Assembly (NCBI RefSeq): GCF_018070075.1 | Contig: NZ_JAGPXE010000003.1 | Span: 372,001 to 436,000, forward strand | Length of the DNA stretch: 64,000 nucleotides | Direction of reading: 5' to 3' | DNA from: Saccharopolyspora endophytica | GTDB lineage: Bacteria; Actinomycetota; Actinomycetes; Mycobacteriales; Pseudonocardiaceae | Shown: positions 63,492-64,000 of the stretch, piece after piece | Layout: each line of letters begins with the position of its first letter | How positions within the stretch are numbered: the first letter of the stretch is position 1 | Translations under genes and position numbers: made by a program | The notes under the pieces: generated by a model | What the model saw: the letters and a program-made list of their open reading frames with translations, nothing else | Told to the model about the DNA's origin: nothing | The model's database searches: none

Positions 63492-64000
63492 GCGAGAAGC
63501 CCCATCCGTTCGACCTGACCGGGCACGTAGCGCTGGTCACCGGCGGCAACTCCGGGATCGGCCTGGCGATGGCCGACGCGCTGGCGGCGGCCGGGGCGTC
63601 GGTGTGCGTCTGGGGCACCAACGCCGAGCGCAACGAGGCCGCGGCGCGGGAGCTCGAAGGGCACGGCGGGAAGTTGCTCGCCGTGCGCTGCGACGTCGGT
63701 GACGAGGAGCAGGTCGCGCAGGCTATGGAGCGGACGGTGGAGACCTTCGGGCGGCTGGACTCCTGCTTCGCCAACGCCGGGATCGGCGGTGCGGGAAGCC
63801 GTTTCGTCGACACCGAGCTCAGCGAGTTCCGGCGGGTCACGCGGGTGGACCTGGACGGGGCGTTCCTGACGCTGCGGGCGGCGGCGCGGCAGATGCTGGC
63901 GCAGGGAGAGGGCGGCAGCCTGGTGGGCACCTCCAGCCTGGCGGCTCGGCAGGGCCAGCCGCGCGGGCAGGCGTACGCGGCGAGCAAGGGCGCGCTGGTG
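63488..64000 (+). CDS. SDR-family oxidoreductase (cut by window edge)
   Basis: At least 171 residues: cofactor motif VTGGNSGIGLAMADA, NAG in CFANAGIGG, catalytic serine in VGTSSL and YAASK at the end of the window. GTG start overlaps the ligase stop as GTGA, so the two are translationally coupled and probably act on the same acyl pathway. The C-terminal part is outside the window. Confidence 0.9.
   Translation, partial: MSEKPHPFDLTGHVALVTGGNSGIGLAMADALAAAGASVCVWGTNAERNEAAARELEGHGGKLLAVRCDVGDEEQVAQAMERTVETFGRLDSCFANAGIGGAGSRFVDTELSEFRRVTRVDLDGAFLTLRAAARQMLAQGEGGSLVGTSSLAARQGQPRGQAYAASKGALV

Overview
This 64 kb window comes from a GC-rich actinobacterial chromosome, most likely Pseudonocardiales (Saccharopolyspora- or Amycolatopsis-like). 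Evidence: very high third-position GC, frequent GTG starts, many apparently leaderless genes, a resuscitation-promoting factor, MurT/GatD, Ku, and a full-length Emb-type arabinosyltransferase, which points to an arabinogalactan-containing cell wall. No rRNA, tRNA, CRISPR array, intact insertion sequence or prophage was seen. The DNA looks like ordinary chromosome with accessory metabolic blocks, not a recent island.

Layout. 0-2.4 kb: the 5' end of a lipoate ligase (cut by the left edge), a divergent D-aminoacylase and an unrecognised 45-residue acidic peptide gene with its own terminator. 2.5-7.6 kb: a MerR/quinone oxidoreductase pair, then a TetR - DrrAB-type ABC exporter - macrolide-type glycosyltransferase operon that reads as a drug export and inactivation cassette with a well-defined operator. 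7.8-10.9 kb: TetR, acyl-CoA dehydrogenase, DoxX and DUF1232. 11-16.2 kb: cell-wall genes (MurJ, MurT-GatD, Rpf) and two small membrane proteins.

16.6-29.4 kb is the most distinctive part. A three-gene respiratory formate dehydrogenase operon has a catalytic subunit split by an in-frame UGA. The context (ARI-UGA-HSSTV) and a downstream hairpin placed and looped like the E. coli fdhF SECIS mark it as selenocysteine. selA and selB lie about 5 kb away on the other strand. Between them is a minus-strand operon: EphD-type hydrolase/SDR fusion, a PF10118 protein with a full di-iron ligand pattern, and a ferredoxin-type reductase. It looks like an oxygenase with its electron donor.

29.4-39.1 kb: Ku, a phytoene/squalene synthase, a cytoplasmic-looking subtilase, universal stress protein, a divergent IclR / U32-like pair, a DHA2 drug exporter, a zinc-ribbon peptide with a GNAT enzyme, and a pseudouridine synthase. 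39.4-48.8 kb: cyclase-family hydrolase and MHS transporter, LysR, PcaI/PcaJ-type CoA transferase, a MaoC/FAS1-like hydratase, a BisC-type molybdoenzyme and an AEC transporter. The first part looks like uptake and breakdown of an aromatic or carboxylic acid under LysR control. 48.9-64 kb: the arabinosyltransferase, a 41-residue membrane peptide, a nitrobindin-like protein, cold-shock protein, LLM monooxygenase, a Sua5/YciO protein, a two-gene TAXI-TRAP transporter, an exported HNH nuclease, an MFS exporter, and an acyl-CoA ligase overlapping an SDR gene that runs off the right edge.

Regulatory signals are unusually readable. They include a TetR operator that contains the -35 box, paired GGCACT-N-AGTGCC sites around a TetR gene, inverted 14-mers between the IclR pair, shared motifs in the two LysR-flanking promoters, several strong hairpin terminators, and dispersed small palindromic repeats at 26.2 and 39.2 kb.
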